Source: Planctobacterium marinum
GTDB lineage: Bacteria; Pseudomonadota; Gammaproteobacteria; Enterobacterales; Alteromonadaceae
DNA length: 64,000 bases
Assembly (NCBI RefSeq): GCF_036322805.1
Contig: NZ_AP027272.1
Location: 2,046,001-2,110,000, forward strand
Direction of reading: 5' to 3'
Part shown: positions 27,548 through 37,185 of the stretch, in pieces
How the letters are laid out: each line of letters opens with the position of its first letter
Position numbering within the stretch: position 1 is the stretch's first letter
Translations under genes and position numbers: made by a program
The notes under the pieces: model-generated
Told to the model about the DNA's origin: nothing
Seen by the model: only the letters and a program-made list of their open reading frames with translations
Databases searched by the model: none

Positions 27548-27943
27548 ATGGCACATGGAAAATCCGAGGTAACGTTGAAGGGTGATATTATCAACGTTAA
27601 GCTCTCGGGAACTTTTAATAAGGAAGGGATTCTCAGGTATTGCGAGCACGTCAAGTCGCTGGTGATTTCCCTGAAGGGCAGGCCGTTTGCGATGCTGGTT
27701 GACGACATTGAAGTGGAGGGCGGCACCCCGGAAGCCCATGAAGAACTGCAAGCCTATAATCTGTGGTTGAGTCAGCAAAGGATTGTTGCTAAGGCGATAG
27801 TAATCGACAATGTGGTTACTCAAGCCATAATTGCACAGCGCACCCCGGAACTTGCTCAACAAAATACCCGTTATTTTAACCATATCGAGGAAGCCAGCGA
27901 CTGGCTGGTAAATTCTCTAAATAGGGTTCGACAGTCCACTTAG
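27548..27943 (+). CDS. Small STAS/SpoIIAA-like protein
   Basis: 131 aa from ATG 27548; a TTG two codons upstream is possible. Alternating strands and helices ([60 protein letters not shown]) resemble the STAS or SpoIIAA-like fold used in regulatory switches, but the match is by eye only. It lies 43 bases before a hybrid histidine kinase on the same strand and may feed into that signalling unit. Confidence 0.65.
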   Translation: MAHGKSEVTLKGDIINVKLSGTFNKEGILRYCEHVKSLVISLKGRPFAMLVDDIEVEGGTPEAHEELQAYNLWLSQQRIVAKAIVIDNVVTQAIIAQRTPELAQQNTRYFNHIEEASDWLVNSLNRVRQST

Positions 27944-27986
27944 ACTAAAGAATGAGGGGACGAAGGTTTATCAGGCGGGATGCATT

Positions 27987-30900
27987 GTGTTATTTTGCCT
28001 ACGAGAGCTTAATGGACACCGAGTATTCCTGGCTGTGAAAAGAAATTCCACCATTAACCATACAATCGTTTTTTGCTTCGGCACTCTGCTGGCGGCAATC
28101 GCCAACTATTTTCCCATCGACTTTTTCACCGGCTCGCAGCTTATCCTTGGCAATATTGTTGTTGTTGCATTAACCCTGTTATTGGGGCTGCGTTATGGCC
28201 TGCTGGCTTGTATTATTTCCGGCTCTGTTACCTGGCTTAACTGGCAACACTTTTACGTTTTATTGCCTTTTATCGGTGAAGTTTGCTTTACGGCTTGGGC
28301 AAGAGAGAAAAACAAAAATGCCTTTTTGTACGGTATTCGCTATTGGTTATCCATTGGCTGGGTCATAGTTGCCATTCAGTATTTTAGTTTCAGTGATTAT
28401 TTCGCCATAACCAAATTCGCTATTACGGTTAAGTATGTGGTCAATGGGGTTGTGAATGTCATGTTTGGTTACATTCTGGCATATTTGTGTCGCCCTTATA
28501 TTGTGAGCAGTTGGCGGGAATCTATCAACTTTAGTCGCATTATCGCCATTGCAATATTCATTTCCCTAACCAGTGGCTTGCTGCTCAATACTTTTTATTG
28601 GTTGAAGCGTTACCAGTCAGAGTCATTGACCTATCTACAAGAGGAGCTGCGCCTTGAAAGTGAGATCGCCGCTTCGGATCTACAAGATTATCTGAATGAA
28701 CATGTTAAAGCCTTGCAACTGGCAGCAAAGTTTAATCACAACGATAACAGCCAATGGTTAGCGTCGTTAAATCATCTTGGAGTGAATTACCCAGATATAC
28801 TGACTTTATTGGCAACTAATACACAAGGAGATATTACGGCGACTTATCCTGAATCGCTGATGGCAACGGTGACTAAAAATGATGCGGCATTCAGTGTTGC
28901 TGACCGACCATATTTTTATGAAGTTAAACGGACAAATCAGCCGTATGTGTCGGATGTATTTCAAGGGCGGGGTTTTGGCAATGATCCCATCGTCGCGCTA
29001 TCGGTGCCACAATCAGATGACTCTGGATTTGTGGGTATAGCTGAAGCCTCTTTAAATTTAACGCGGTTTGCCAGTCTGGACAGAAAGAAAATGAATCCGG
29101 AGCAGGAGTTGCTTATTCTGGATGGTAAGTCACGAGTAATTTTTGCCTCTAACAAGGCGCTCTATCCCTTTCTTAAAAATGTGTCTGACTCCCTTATCTT
29201 GGATTTTCTTGAAAACCGGCCATTTTACTCCTTTGTCAATGAAAATGGTTCCTATCAATTGGCTGAGAGTAGTCTGGTAGAAGGTGCTGGCTGGCGAGTG
29301 ATTAGTATTTTGCCCCGCAGTCATTACGATCAAAAGATTGCGGTGGATTTAGTGTGGTCATTGTCAATCTTAGCGCTGGTCTTACTGTTGTGTTTTTGGG
29401 GAGTGGAAAAGTTGGCGCGATTAATTAGCCAACCTATTGTTGGCTTTTCCAGAGCGCTGGCAAAAATCAGTGATTCGGGCGATTTCCAAAGCTTGAAGGA
29501 GATCAAAACCAACTCTAATGTGGAGGAGTTCCAGCAAATTGTGCCCATCGTCAGACGATTTGCCAGTAAATTGCAAACTAGTTTGGAAGAACTGGAGACC
29601 GTCAGCAAAAGAGCGGTGTTGGCCAACAAGGAACTCGAGGAGCTCAATAGAAGTCTTGAAGATGTGGTCTATGAACAAACCAGTGAACTCAAAATTGCTT
29701 TAAAAGAAGCTCAGCAAGCGAATAAAACTAAATCTGAGTTTCTTGCCACAATGAGTCATGAGATTCGAACCCCGATGAATGGTGTGCTGGGTATGCTGGA
29801 GTTATTAGAGCTTACCCCTTTAAATCAAGAGCAAATAAGTCGCTTGCGAGTTGCACGCTCTAGCGCGGAATCACTCCTTAGCTTGATTAACGACATCTTA
29901 GACTTTTCTAAGGTGGACGCCGGTAAAATCGAATTCGAACACATTGAGTTTGATATGGTGAAGCTGCTGAGCGATGTCACTGAAGCAATGGCTGTTACTG
30001 CAGTAAACAAAAACAACCAATTGGCGATGGCTGCACACCAGCTAAAACACGATTGGGTGTTAGGCGATCCTGGCAGGATCCGGCAGGTGCTAACCAATAT
30101 TTTGGGTAACGCCAACAAATTCACGGATGATGGAGACGTCTATGTTATTGCATCCAGTGAAAGCGAGGATGGTATTGCCAAGTTTACTATCACAATACAA
30201 GATAGTGGCATAGGGATCCCCGAAGATAAGTTGAAAACGCTTTTTGACCCATTCACTCAAGCTGATGCCAGTACCACACGTAAATTTGGCGGCACAGGCC
30301 TTGGACTTTCTATTTCTAAAAAGCTGTGTCAGATGATGGGCGGTGATATCCGCGTAGAAAGCGAAATTGGTAAAGGCAGCAGCTTTATTATTGAGATGCC
30401 TTTAACGATGGCAAAATCACCTGAAGAGGGACTGGACTTATCGTTACTCTATGAGCGAGTTATTTATCTCCACGATAAGGTGAAGTCGCCATTTTTGTTG
30501 GAATATGTCAGCTCTCTCAATGGCAAAGTTTTGGCGACAAAACCAGCCATGCTGGAAAAAGCACTGGCAAAAGTCAGAGAGCTTGCGCAGAGTGAACTAG
30601 GGTTGCTCATCCTGGTTGACGAACTGACAATTACTGAACAAATTGTTGAGACACTCACGTTCGCTCATAATCGTGGTGATCAACTGGTGCTACTCAGTTC
30701 CATTGCCGCGACTAAGTCTTCCAGAACAGTATTGCCATTCGAAGTAGACAGGTGTGTTAAACCCATAACCCCTATTAATTTTAAAAATGCGGTCCTTGGT
30801 ATAGAAAGTATTCATGCTGAAGATGAACCCGGAATGAGCCAGCAGATTGATGTATCCGGTAAACGAGCTCTATTGGTGGAGGATAATCCTATCAATCAAG

Positions 30901-31259
30901 ATATTGCCATATACATGTTGCAGGAGCTCAATCAGTCTGTGGAAGTGGCTAACAATGGCCTGGAGGCCATTGAGAAACTGAATAACTCTCCTGTGCGCTA
31001 CGACTATGTGCTGATGGATTGTCAAATGCCCGTAATGGATGGTTTTGAAGCAACGCGTAAGATAAGAGAAGGCGGCGCAGGAGAGCGCTATCTTGACGTG
31101 CCTATCATTGCCCTGACCGCGAATGCGATGAAGGGAGACAAAGAGAAATGTCTCGCTGCTGGCATGACGGACTACCTGTCAAAACCTATCTCACTGGACG
31201 CCTTAAAAGCTAAAATCTGGACGGTGGCAGAGCATGCTGAAGTATGGGATGAATTTTAA
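27987..31259 (+). CDS. Membrane-bound hybrid sensor histidine kinase
   Basis: 1090 aa. Domain order: MASE-like block of about five membrane helices (20-165), a further helix (about 185-205), an extracytoplasmic dCache-like sensor (about 215-445, with [20 protein letters not shown]), another helix, HAMP, coiled coil, HisKA with H591 in [11 protein letters not shown], HATPase with [16 protein letters not shown] and [11 protein letters not shown], a degenerate receiver-like stretch (about 815-915) and a C-terminal receiver with D1011 in [11 protein letters not shown]. No Hpt domain, so phosphate must go to a separate Hpt protein. GTG 27987 is used; a GTG at 28035 is possible. The TPR regulator starts 13 bases later. 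Confidence 0.93.
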   Translation: MLFCLRELNGHRVFLAVKRNSTINHTIVFCFGTLLAAIANYFPIDFFTGSQLILGNIVVVALTLLLGLRYGLLACIISGSVTWLNWQHFYVLLPFIGEVCFTAWAREKNKNAFLYGIRYWLSIGWVIVAIQYFSFSDYFAITKFAITVKYVVNGVVNVMFGYILAYLCRPYIVSSWRESINFSRIIAIAIFISLTSGLLLNTFYWLKRYQSESLTYLQEELRLESEIAASDLQDYLNEHVKALQLAAKFNHNDNSQWLASLNHLGVNYPDILTLLATNTQGDITATYPESLMATVTKNDAAFSVADRPYFYEVKRTNQPYVSDVFQGRGFGNDPIVALSVPQSDDSGFVGIAEASLNLTRFASLDRKKMNPEQELLILDGKSRVIFASNKALYPFLKNVSDSLILDFLENRPFYSFVNENGSYQLAESSLVEGAGWRVISILPRSHYDQKIAVDLVWSLSILALVLLLCFWGVEKLARLISQPIVGFSRALAKISDSGDFQSLKEIKTNSNVEEFQQIVPIVRRFASKLQTSLEELETVSKRAVLANKELEELNRSLEDVVYEQTSELKIALKEAQQANKTKSEFLATMSHEIRTPMNGVLGMLELLELTPLNQEQISRLRVARSSAESLLSLINDILDFSKVDAGKIEFEHIEFDMVKLLSDVTEAMAVTAVNKNNQLAMAAHQLKHDWVLGDPGRIRQVLTNILGNANKFTDDGDVYVIASSESEDGIAKFTITIQDSGIGIPEDKLKTLFDPFTQADASTTRKFGGTGLGLSISKKLCQMMGGDIRVESEIGKGSSFIIEMPLTMAKSPEEGLDLSLLYERVIYLHDKVKSPFLLEYVSSLNGKVLATKPAMLEKALAKVRELAQSELGLLILVDELTITEQIVETLTFAHNRGDQLVLLSSIAATKSSRTVLPFEVDRCVKPITPINFKNAVLGIESIHAEDEPGMSQQIDVSGKRALLVEDNPINQDIAIYMLQELNQSVEVANNGLEAIEKLNNSPVRYDYVLMDCQMPVMDGFEATRKIREGGAGERYLDVPIIALTANAMKGDKEKCLAAGMTDYLSKPISLDALKAKIWTVAEHAEVWDEF

Positions 31260-31272
31260 GTTGTGAATTTCA

Positions 31273-32832
31273 ATGGTTGCTAGTCTGGACGGGAACGCAC
31301 TAATTCATTTGACTTCTGCGGGTGTTGAACTTGATCAAAAACAACAGCTTGTTGTGGTAAACGGTAAGATTTTAAAGTTACCGTTTTTGAGCTTCAAAGT
31401 GTTACAGCAATTATTTCTCAACGCCCCTCATGCTGTTTCCATTGATGAGCTGATAAACCTGTGCTGGTCTGGTCAGGTAGTGGCAGACGAAACGGTGGTG
31501 CAGCGCATTGCTTTACTAAGGAAGTCGTTGAGCAGTGCAGGGATTGCTGAAGACTGCATCGAAAACCGTCGTGGCGAGGGATATCGCTGGGTGTATGAAG
31601 TTGTTGAGTTACCAAAGAAAAAGCACAAAAATCACACCACTATTATCGCCCCAGGGGCGTTAGCATTAATGGTTTTGGTGGTTTATGTGGTTTTTCAACC
31701 TTTCAAAGACAACATCGATACTTTAGCGTTTGAATCTGAATCATTGCAAAAAGCACATCAATATCGGCAGCAGTTTAATGAACGCTCGTTGCAGCATGCC
31801 GCAGAACTTTATAGCGAACTATTAGTGGTGCACCCAGACAATGTAGCGGCTTTGGCGGGCCAGGCTATGACCCTGGCACATCAGGTATCCAAGTTTGCAG
31901 CCGATGATTCTTTATTGGATATAGCGGCACAGAATGCTCAATATGCACTTGAGCTGGCACCAGATGACCCGTTTGTGCTGCAGGCAAAAGGATTAGTGCA
32001 GGATGTCTCTGGAGATATATCAGGGGCGTTACACTTTTATCGAGAAGCATTGCAATACAGCGATAGTGAACTATCGCTTTACGGTGATATTGCTTATTTG
32101 CTGACAATCCGCGGTGAGCTCGTGGAAGCTGCTGACTATCATTTACGCAGTTTACAGGGCAACCACGAGTTTCGATATTCGCAACTTGCACTGTGGTATG
32201 ATTTGCTCGGAATGACCGCTAATGCAGAGCTTTGGTTTGAGCAGGCTGTTTTATTAAATCCCCACAACCTTACTGAGCAATTTGCTTATGTTGATTGGCT
32301 TATCAAGCAACAGCGATTTCAGCATGCGCAGACCCAGTTAGAGCAAATTGCCTCGTGGTCAGAGAAGTCTTGTTTAAGTTACCTGTACCAGACAGTTTTA
32401 GCCATACAAGCTGGCACACAGGTTTCTAAAAGTCAGCTACACAATTTTTGTCGCGACAAACAACCAGAGTATTTCCTGGCACTACTTTGGATAAGCCTGC
32501 AAACTGCGCAGACGCCAGAGCAAATTTCGCATCAAATGCGCATAATTGAATTTAAACAGTGGCACTGGCCCAATGACTTTTTACTACTTGCACTGAGCGA
32601 TTATGCATTGTCTGGAGAAGCCTATCCCGACTACCTGGAGCAAGCCGTGGGGGCCGGATATCGCGATAGTGAGAAGCTAAGCTTTCTTATGCAGAACGGG
32701 CTTCTACCTGATAACCAACACACCAGGGAAATTTTAAAAGAACTGCGGATAAGTCAAGCTGAGGCCCTCAATGAGCTCAGGGCTTTATCGGTTTTTGAAC
32801 AGTTGCAGTCGATTAGTCAGAGTCGTCAGTGA
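31273..32832 (+). CDS. CadC-like transcriptional regulator with TPR domain
   Basis: 519 aa. Residues 20-115 form an OmpR/PhoB-type winged helix (LPFLSFKVLQQLF, DELINLCWSGQVVADETVVQRIALLRKSL, ENRRGEGYRWV). One membrane helix follows (TTIIAPGALALMVLVVYVVF), then a periplasmic tetratricopeptide region. This is the CadC/ToxR layout, where an outside signal acts on DNA binding without phosphorylation. It directly follows the hybrid kinase, so the two are probably co-transcribed. Its 3' end overlaps the convergent beta-lactamase-fold gene by 20 bases. Targets are unknown. Confidence 0.9.
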   Translation: MVASLDGNALIHLTSAGVELDQKQQLVVVNGKILKLPFLSFKVLQQLFLNAPHAVSIDELINLCWSGQVVADETVVQRIALLRKSLSSAGIAEDCIENRRGEGYRWVYEVVELPKKKHKNHTTIIAPGALALMVLVVYVVFQPFKDNIDTLAFESESLQKAHQYRQQFNERSLQHAAELYSELLVVHPDNVAALAGQAMTLAHQVSKFAADDSLLDIAAQNAQYALELAPDDPFVLQAKGLVQDVSGDISGALHFYREALQYSDSELSLYGDIAYLLTIRGELVEAADYHLRSLQGNHEFRYSQLALWYDLLGMTANAELWFEQAVLLNPHNLTEQFAYVDWLIKQQRFQHAQTQLEQIASWSEKSCLSYLYQTVLAIQAGTQVSKSQLHNFCRDKQPEYFLALLWISLQTAQTPEQISHQMRIIEFKQWHWPNDFLLLALSDYALSGEAYPDYLEQAVGAGYRDSEKLSFLMQNGLLPDNQHTREILKELRISQAEALNELRALSVFEQLQSISQSRQ

Positions 32833-33889
32833 CAAGAGGTGACAACTTGAGCAAATAGTCGCTAAAAATCTCTTGGCTCTGTCGGTGCATGTAGGGTTGA
32901 TTGAATGCCGTGCTGGTGATTACTGCGGTAAGACCTATTGAGGGCACAATCCACAAATAGTTTCCCCCGTTGCCTGATGCAGCCCATGCCGTTATAGTTC
33001 TGCTTTCTAAATTAAACTGATATATCCAGAGTAAATAACCATATTGGACATGGCGCTCGGTATCGATGTCAGCACGTGGCTGCATCATTTTCTCAATCCA
33101 TTGTTGAGAAAGCAGTTGTTCGCCTTTCCAAATGCCCCGGTCGAGCAGTAATTGTCCAATTTTAATCAGATCTCGAGATGTAATACGCACGCCACCCCCT
33201 GTTTGGGCGTGCCCTTTAGGCGAGTAGTGCCAACGCAAGCTGTCGATTTTCATTTTTTCAAACAGATGCTCTCGGAGATAAATGTCAGTTCGTTCGCCAG
33301 TGACATTTTCCAGGGCTTTACCCACCAGAAATACACCGCCTGTACAATAAGAGAAAGCTATTTGATTAAAACGCTCTGCTAATTTTGGCTCCCAAGGGGG
33401 AATGCCTCTTTCAGGCAAGTTGAGCATAAACTCCGTCCAGTCAGCCCGCAAATACATGCGCTCCTCATTGCCCTCTGAAAAGCTGTTCCAGTCGTTGCAC
33501 TCCATGGGCGGGTTCATGGTCAATAAATTTGCATATGTCATTTCTCGCTTGCCTTTAAAATCATGTTGTTGCACTTGATAAGGAGATAAATGCGGCATTA
33601 TTTTTGTGTGCTCAGAAGCCAGTAAACCGCTGTCAGTGGCCAGTCCCACCGCCAAGGAGGTAAAGGTCTTACTGGCAGAGCGGATATCATGCAGGCTATT
33701 GGCATTTATTTGACTGCCATAGTGCTCATAAATCAGTTGCCCATTAACCTGAACCAGGATACTGGTAATTTGTTTGAAATAGTTGTTGCTGAGCTTTTGC
33801 TCAAGTTCTGTTTGTGGAGACTGATTGGTCGTTGTTGTATAAGCATTAAACGAAATCAAGCACAGTAATATTAGTCGAAGTTTGTTCAT
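32813..33889 (-). CDS. Secreted serine hydrolase of the beta-lactamase (class C-like) family
   Basis: 358 aa. Signal peptide-like N terminus (LRLILLCLISFNAYT). The SxxK motif is SASK in IRSASKTFTS, the second motif is YCT in FSYCTGGV (YxN in true beta-lactamases), and the third is near SGNGGNY. These enzymes hydrolyse esters, amides or D-amino-acid peptides; antibiotic resistance cannot be inferred. The last 20 bases overlap the end of the convergent TPR regulator gene. Confidence 0.88.
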   Translation of the reverse strand: MNKLRLILLCLISFNAYTTTTNQSPQTELEQKLSNNYFKQITSILVQVNGQLIYEHYGSQINANSLHDIRSASKTFTSLAVGLATDSGLLASEHTKIMPHLSPYQVQQHDFKGKREMTYANLLTMNPPMECNDWNSFSEGNEERMYLRADWTEFMLNLPERGIPPWEPKLAERFNQIAFSYCTGGVFLVGKALENVTGERTDIYLREHLFEKMKIDSLRWHYSPKGHAQTGGGVRITSRDLIKIGQLLLDRGIWKGEQLLSQQWIEKMMQPRADIDTERHVQYGYLLWIYQFNLESRTITAWAASGNGGNYLWIVPSIGLTAVITSTAFNQPYMHRQSQEIFSDYLLKLSPLVTDDSD

Positions 33890-34043
33890 GTGTTGCTGCT
33901 CTCAATTAACATAGCTCTGTTATATCGCAGCCAGCCAGCAGCAACCTGAATTTGCAAAAAAAATTAATAAACATAAATAAAGCTAATTATAACAAATGCT
34001 TACATTTATATATTGAAGAGAAAAAGGAATTAGTGACTCTCCG

Positions 34044-35123
34044 TCAGTTGCGTGGCACTATATCACAGCGCTCAAAAAATACCTGCCACTGCGCCACGTG
34101 GTCCTTTATTGAGGAGACAAAATCATTGTGTAGTGATTTGTTTAGCGTGTTGTCTTCATGCTCAGTAAAACCCAACTCCTCAAAAGTCACAGAGAGTTGA
34201 AAATACCAGTCGTTTATTTTGCCTGCTTGAGGCTGGATTTCCTGTATAAAGAATAAGTTGAAAACATTGCGTAAATACTCCGCTTTAATTTTGTCACCGG
34301 GATTGGTTAAACAATTGAGTTGCGTCATATTCGTCTCCAGGTAAATTGTGATTTGGGGTAGGGTGGAGATGAGTAGCCGCATGTCGTTGCGCAATTTGGC
34401 TGGAGTTTTGAATTTACTGATAGATTGCAATAGGGTTTCCAGCGAGTTTGCATCAGACAATTGAAAACGTTTACCTTTCAATTCTTCCGGTGAGAATCTC
34501 AACAGAGACTGCCAGTTTTGGATGGCTGAGCGGTGGTCTTCTTGTTCATCGAAATGAGTCGAACTACTAAAACGGGCGCTGTTTATTTCATCGCTGTTAT
34601 AAAGCAGATTGTGCCAACTCTGCACTACGACTTGCTCTTTACGGTTGATTATTGAACGCTGTTCCTGCTGCGGCTCATCATCCACCATCATCATACAACG
34701 ATACAATGCAGCCAATAGACGAACTTCATACAAATAACGTTGTGATGGTGCCTGCAGTTTTCCAAGAGTCGTGTTGCGCTCTGCAATAATGGGTTTAATA
34801 CCACACTCGGGTAAGTTGTAAAATTCTCTTAGTTTTATGTTCAGTGGCTCGGCACTGCCCTGTGGTGAAAAAACTTGCTTCGGTGTTGTACTGATTATGT
34901 TCGGAGTAATTAATGAGGGCGGCTCTATTTCCAGGATATTAGCGAGCCTGGACTGGTAGTCCTCTAAGGTGCTATGTAACCAAGGCTTTTGAGTGCATGC
35001 AGCCAAGCCCAGCCACAGGCATGCAAGTGCTGTTAAACGAATAAAGGTTGGCGCTTTTTGTTTTCTAATAAATCTGTTCGTTATCTGAGCTGACACTGAG
35101 CTCCAATGTTCTACTGATTTCAT
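34044..35123 (-). CDS. DUF3080-family lipoprotein
   Basis: 359 aa. A long basic N-region precedes a lipobox LAAC (about C43). The mature part matches DUF3080 as I know it: LHSTLEDYQSRLANILE, FYNLPECGIKPIIAERNTTLGKLQAPSQRYLYEVRLLAALYRC. Function unknown. The ATG start at 35123 makes the gene overlap the upstream CPXCG gene by 59 bases; a GTG at 35096 is an alternative that shortens the unusually long signal region. Confidence 0.8.
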   Translation of the reverse strand: MKSVEHWSSVSAQITNRFIRKQKAPTFIRLTALACLWLGLAACTQKPWLHSTLEDYQSRLANILEIEPPSLITPNIISTTPKQVFSPQGSAEPLNIKLREFYNLPECGIKPIIAERNTTLGKLQAPSQRYLYEVRLLAALYRCMMMVDDEPQQEQRSIINRKEQVVVQSWHNLLYNSDEINSARFSSSTHFDEQEDHRSAIQNWQSLLRFSPEELKGKRFQLSDANSLETLLQSISKFKTPAKLRNDMRLLISTLPQITIYLETNMTQLNCLTNPGDKIKAEYLRNVFNLFFIQEIQPQAGKINDWYFQLSVTFEELGFTEHEDNTLNKSLHNDFVSSIKDHVAQWQVFFERCDIVPRN

Positions 35124-35277
35124 TTAAATGCAAGTTTAAATGAATAGGGTTACAGCAATTTGCACAATCTTCAATATAGTCCTGGTCACCATTGCTGCAA
35201 TCTAAATCAAGGTGAACGGGATGCCCACAGTGAGGGCAGTTTATGTCGGTGTGTTTTAATGTATGGTCGTTAAACAT
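35065..35277 (-). CDS. CPXCG-motif cysteine-rich protein
   Basis: 70 aa. Two paired metal-binding motifs, INCPHCGHPVHLDLDCSNGDQDYIEDCANCCNPIHL split as CPHCG and CANCC, make a small zinc-ribbon-like protein of the CPXCG family. GAGG lies six bases before ATG 35277. It is upstream of, and overlaps, the DUF3080 gene, so the two are translated from one message. Function unknown. Confidence 0.9.
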   Translation of the reverse strand: MFNDHTLKHTDINCPHCGHPVHLDLDCSNGDQDYIEDCANCCNPIHLNLHLNEISRTLELSVSSDNEQIY

Positions 35278-35328
35278 GTTAAGCCTCGCTTAATAAATTT
35301 CAGATTAATTCCTCTTTGGTGTGCTCTG

Positions 35329-36189
35329 TTAGTGCTTTTGTATTTGTTTTAATGTTGCCTTTGCTGAGTCCACATAATGGCCGCCAAACATCAGGGCATG
35401 GTTCAAAATATGGTACAGCTGATATATGGGTTTGCGCTGTTGGTAACCCTCTGGTAGCGGCCATACCGCCTCGTACCCCTGATAAAATGGTTTGGGAAAT
35501 GTGCCGAATAACTCGCTCATGGCAAGATCGGTTTCCCTGTCTCCAAAATAACTGGCTGGATCAAAAATGACCGGCGCATGTTTGAAAAAGGCCACATTAC
35601 CCCGCCACAAATCACCGTGTAAAAGTGAGGCTTTGGGTTGGTAACCTTTCAATAGGGTATAGATTTGCTCCCTGGCTTTATCAATGTCTACAAAATGGAT
35701 CCCCTGGCTTGCCATTAGCTGCAATAATTTAGCAATTCTGAAGTCGCTGAAAAATCCAGCCCAGTCGTCAGTCCAAGGGTTAACCTGGACCGTTCTACCA
35801 ATGTAATTATTGAAGTGACAACCATAGTGTTGCTCAGTGTGCAGGTGCAGTTTAGCCAGTTGTTTGCCCATTTCGTACCAGTCTGTGCTCTCACCATCGC
35901 TTAAGCTGAGATGCTCTAATACCAGATAACTATTTTCATTGGCTATGCCGCTACAGATGACCTTGGGGATTTTGACATCAGCAGCTTGTTGCAAAAGAGC
36001 CAGACTTCTAGCTTCGGCTTCGAAATGGGATTGAGATGATTGGTCGTCAATTTTTACAAAGAAGCGCTTACGGCCATCGGAGATTTTGAAGGCGCGATGA
36101 GAATCTCCACCGGATACTTCTCTTATGTCGTCACAGATGAAGTCATGATGGATGCAGTCACTAATCTTTTCACTAATAAAGTGCCACAT
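35329..36189 (-). CDS. Fructosamine kinase family protein
   Basis: 286 aa. Kinases of this family phosphorylate ketosamines formed by glycation of proteins, starting their removal; bacterial members include YniA. Motifs are EVSGGDSHRAFKI (phosphate loop region), the catalytic LLHGDLWRGNVAF and metal-binding DPASYFGDRETDLAM. Length is typical. ATG 36189 is the first possible start and begins a typical N terminus; the ribosome binding site is weak. It lies 51 bases upstream of the CPXCG gene on the same strand. Confidence 0.92.
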   Translation of the reverse strand: MWHFISEKISDCIHHDFICDDIREVSGGDSHRAFKISDGRKRFFVKIDDQSSQSHFEAEARSLALLQQAADVKIPKVICSGIANENSYLVLEHLSLSDGESTDWYEMGKQLAKLHLHTEQHYGCHFNNYIGRTVQVNPWTDDWAGFFSDFRIAKLLQLMASQGIHFVDIDKAREQIYTLLKGYQPKASLLHGDLWRGNVAFFKHAPVIFDPASYFGDRETDLAMSELFGTFPKPFYQGYEAVWPLPEGYQQRKPIYQLYHILNHALMFGGHYVDSAKATLKQIQKH

Positions 36190-36323
36190 TTTTGTTTACT
36201 CAAATCGATCAGTTGATTGCCGTATTACTGATCAGCTTGTCCCGCTCACCCCCTTGTAAACAAAAGGTGAGTGTTTTAATTATGGCGAAAAATGCGTTTA
36301 TTTTTAGTGTTATTTGCGTATTT

Positions 36324-37013
36324 TTACTGGGATAGTGGATAAGCTGATGGTTTGTCTTGATATTTTTTTTCTGAAATTTTATCCCGAAGTGCAAGAAAGG
36401 TGCGATAGGTGGACTTTTTCATCTCAGATCTCGCCAGCCAATTCGGAATGTTGCCACCGGGCTTCGCTGTACCAGTCCAAATAATTTTACTCTCAGTTTG
36501 GTTCATTTTTATTGCCTGCCAAGCGCCTTGCACGTCTTCCATGGCAATTAATTCAGTGTTCGCAAAAAGTGCAGGGTGCTGCGCAACTTCAATACTAAGA
36601 GAGGATTTAATTGTGTCAAAGTTTAACGTTGATCGGGTGCTCATCATGCGATTGAGAAACGGCCAGGGGGCGTAAAATTCGGTATACACCAAGTCTATTA
36701 GAGGATCTGGTTGGGGTACAACCTTTACTGCAATCACATTGTCTATCCAATCTATTGCGCTATCCGTGTCTCGTAGCAAATTCAACAAACTCCACCAAGA
36801 CGCATTCACCACTGTTTCAGCCTTAACCCATTGGTTATCATCATCATCCCGAGCCGTCCAAACCTTGACTTCACGCTTGTCATATTTAAGGCGCCATTCC
36901 AACTCCTTACTTGTTGCCATAGCTATGTTTGAAATCAACAAGAATATGATTGCGCAGCAAACCAAGAATAGTTTTTTTAAAAAGTCTGGCGTTGCTGGAT
37001 TTGTCCGTCTCAA
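36324..37013 (-). CDS. Secreted START-domain protein
   Basis: 229 aa. A signal peptide (KKLFLVCCAIIFLLISNIAMA) is followed by an SRPBCC/START lipid-binding domain: WRLKYDKREVKVWTARD, a central helix, STRSTLNFD, and a C-terminal helix with KKSTYRTFLALRDKI. Such proteins bind hydrophobic ligands in a cavity. The start is TTG at 37013: GGAG lies seven bases upstream and no ATG precedes the signal peptide. It diverges from thrS. Confidence 0.85.
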   Translation of the reverse strand: MRRTNPATPDFLKKLFLVCCAIIFLLISNIAMATSKELEWRLKYDKREVKVWTARDDDDNQWVKAETVVNASWWSLLNLLRDTDSAIDWIDNVIAVKVVPQPDPLIDLVYTEFYAPWPFLNRMMSTRSTLNFDTIKSSLSIEVAQHPALFANTELIAMEDVQGAWQAIKMNQTESKIIWTGTAKPGGNIPNWLARSEMKKSTYRTFLALRDKISEKKYQDKPSAYPLSQ

Positions 37014-37185
37014 ACTGATACTCCAGGGTGGAAAATTGTCTGGGCAGTTGATAGACTCGCGGCGCGTTCTGACAACTTCTGATGGATGTCGTTATTTCAT
37101 AGAGTGAGACAGAATGCAAAACTTACTTTTAAACTGAAATCGCAAGTGGCGTTTGGTAGGCGTCACCACTGTAGAAGGAAATCTC

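Noticed and set aside
32813..33889. Antibiotic-resistance beta-lactamase
   Set aside because: SxxK is present but the YxN and KTG-type motifs differ; this serine hydrolase family mostly comprises esterases and peptidases.
33952..34200. 82-aa plus-strand ORF
   Set aside because: Mostly antisense to the DUF3080 gene; AT-rich start and no family.
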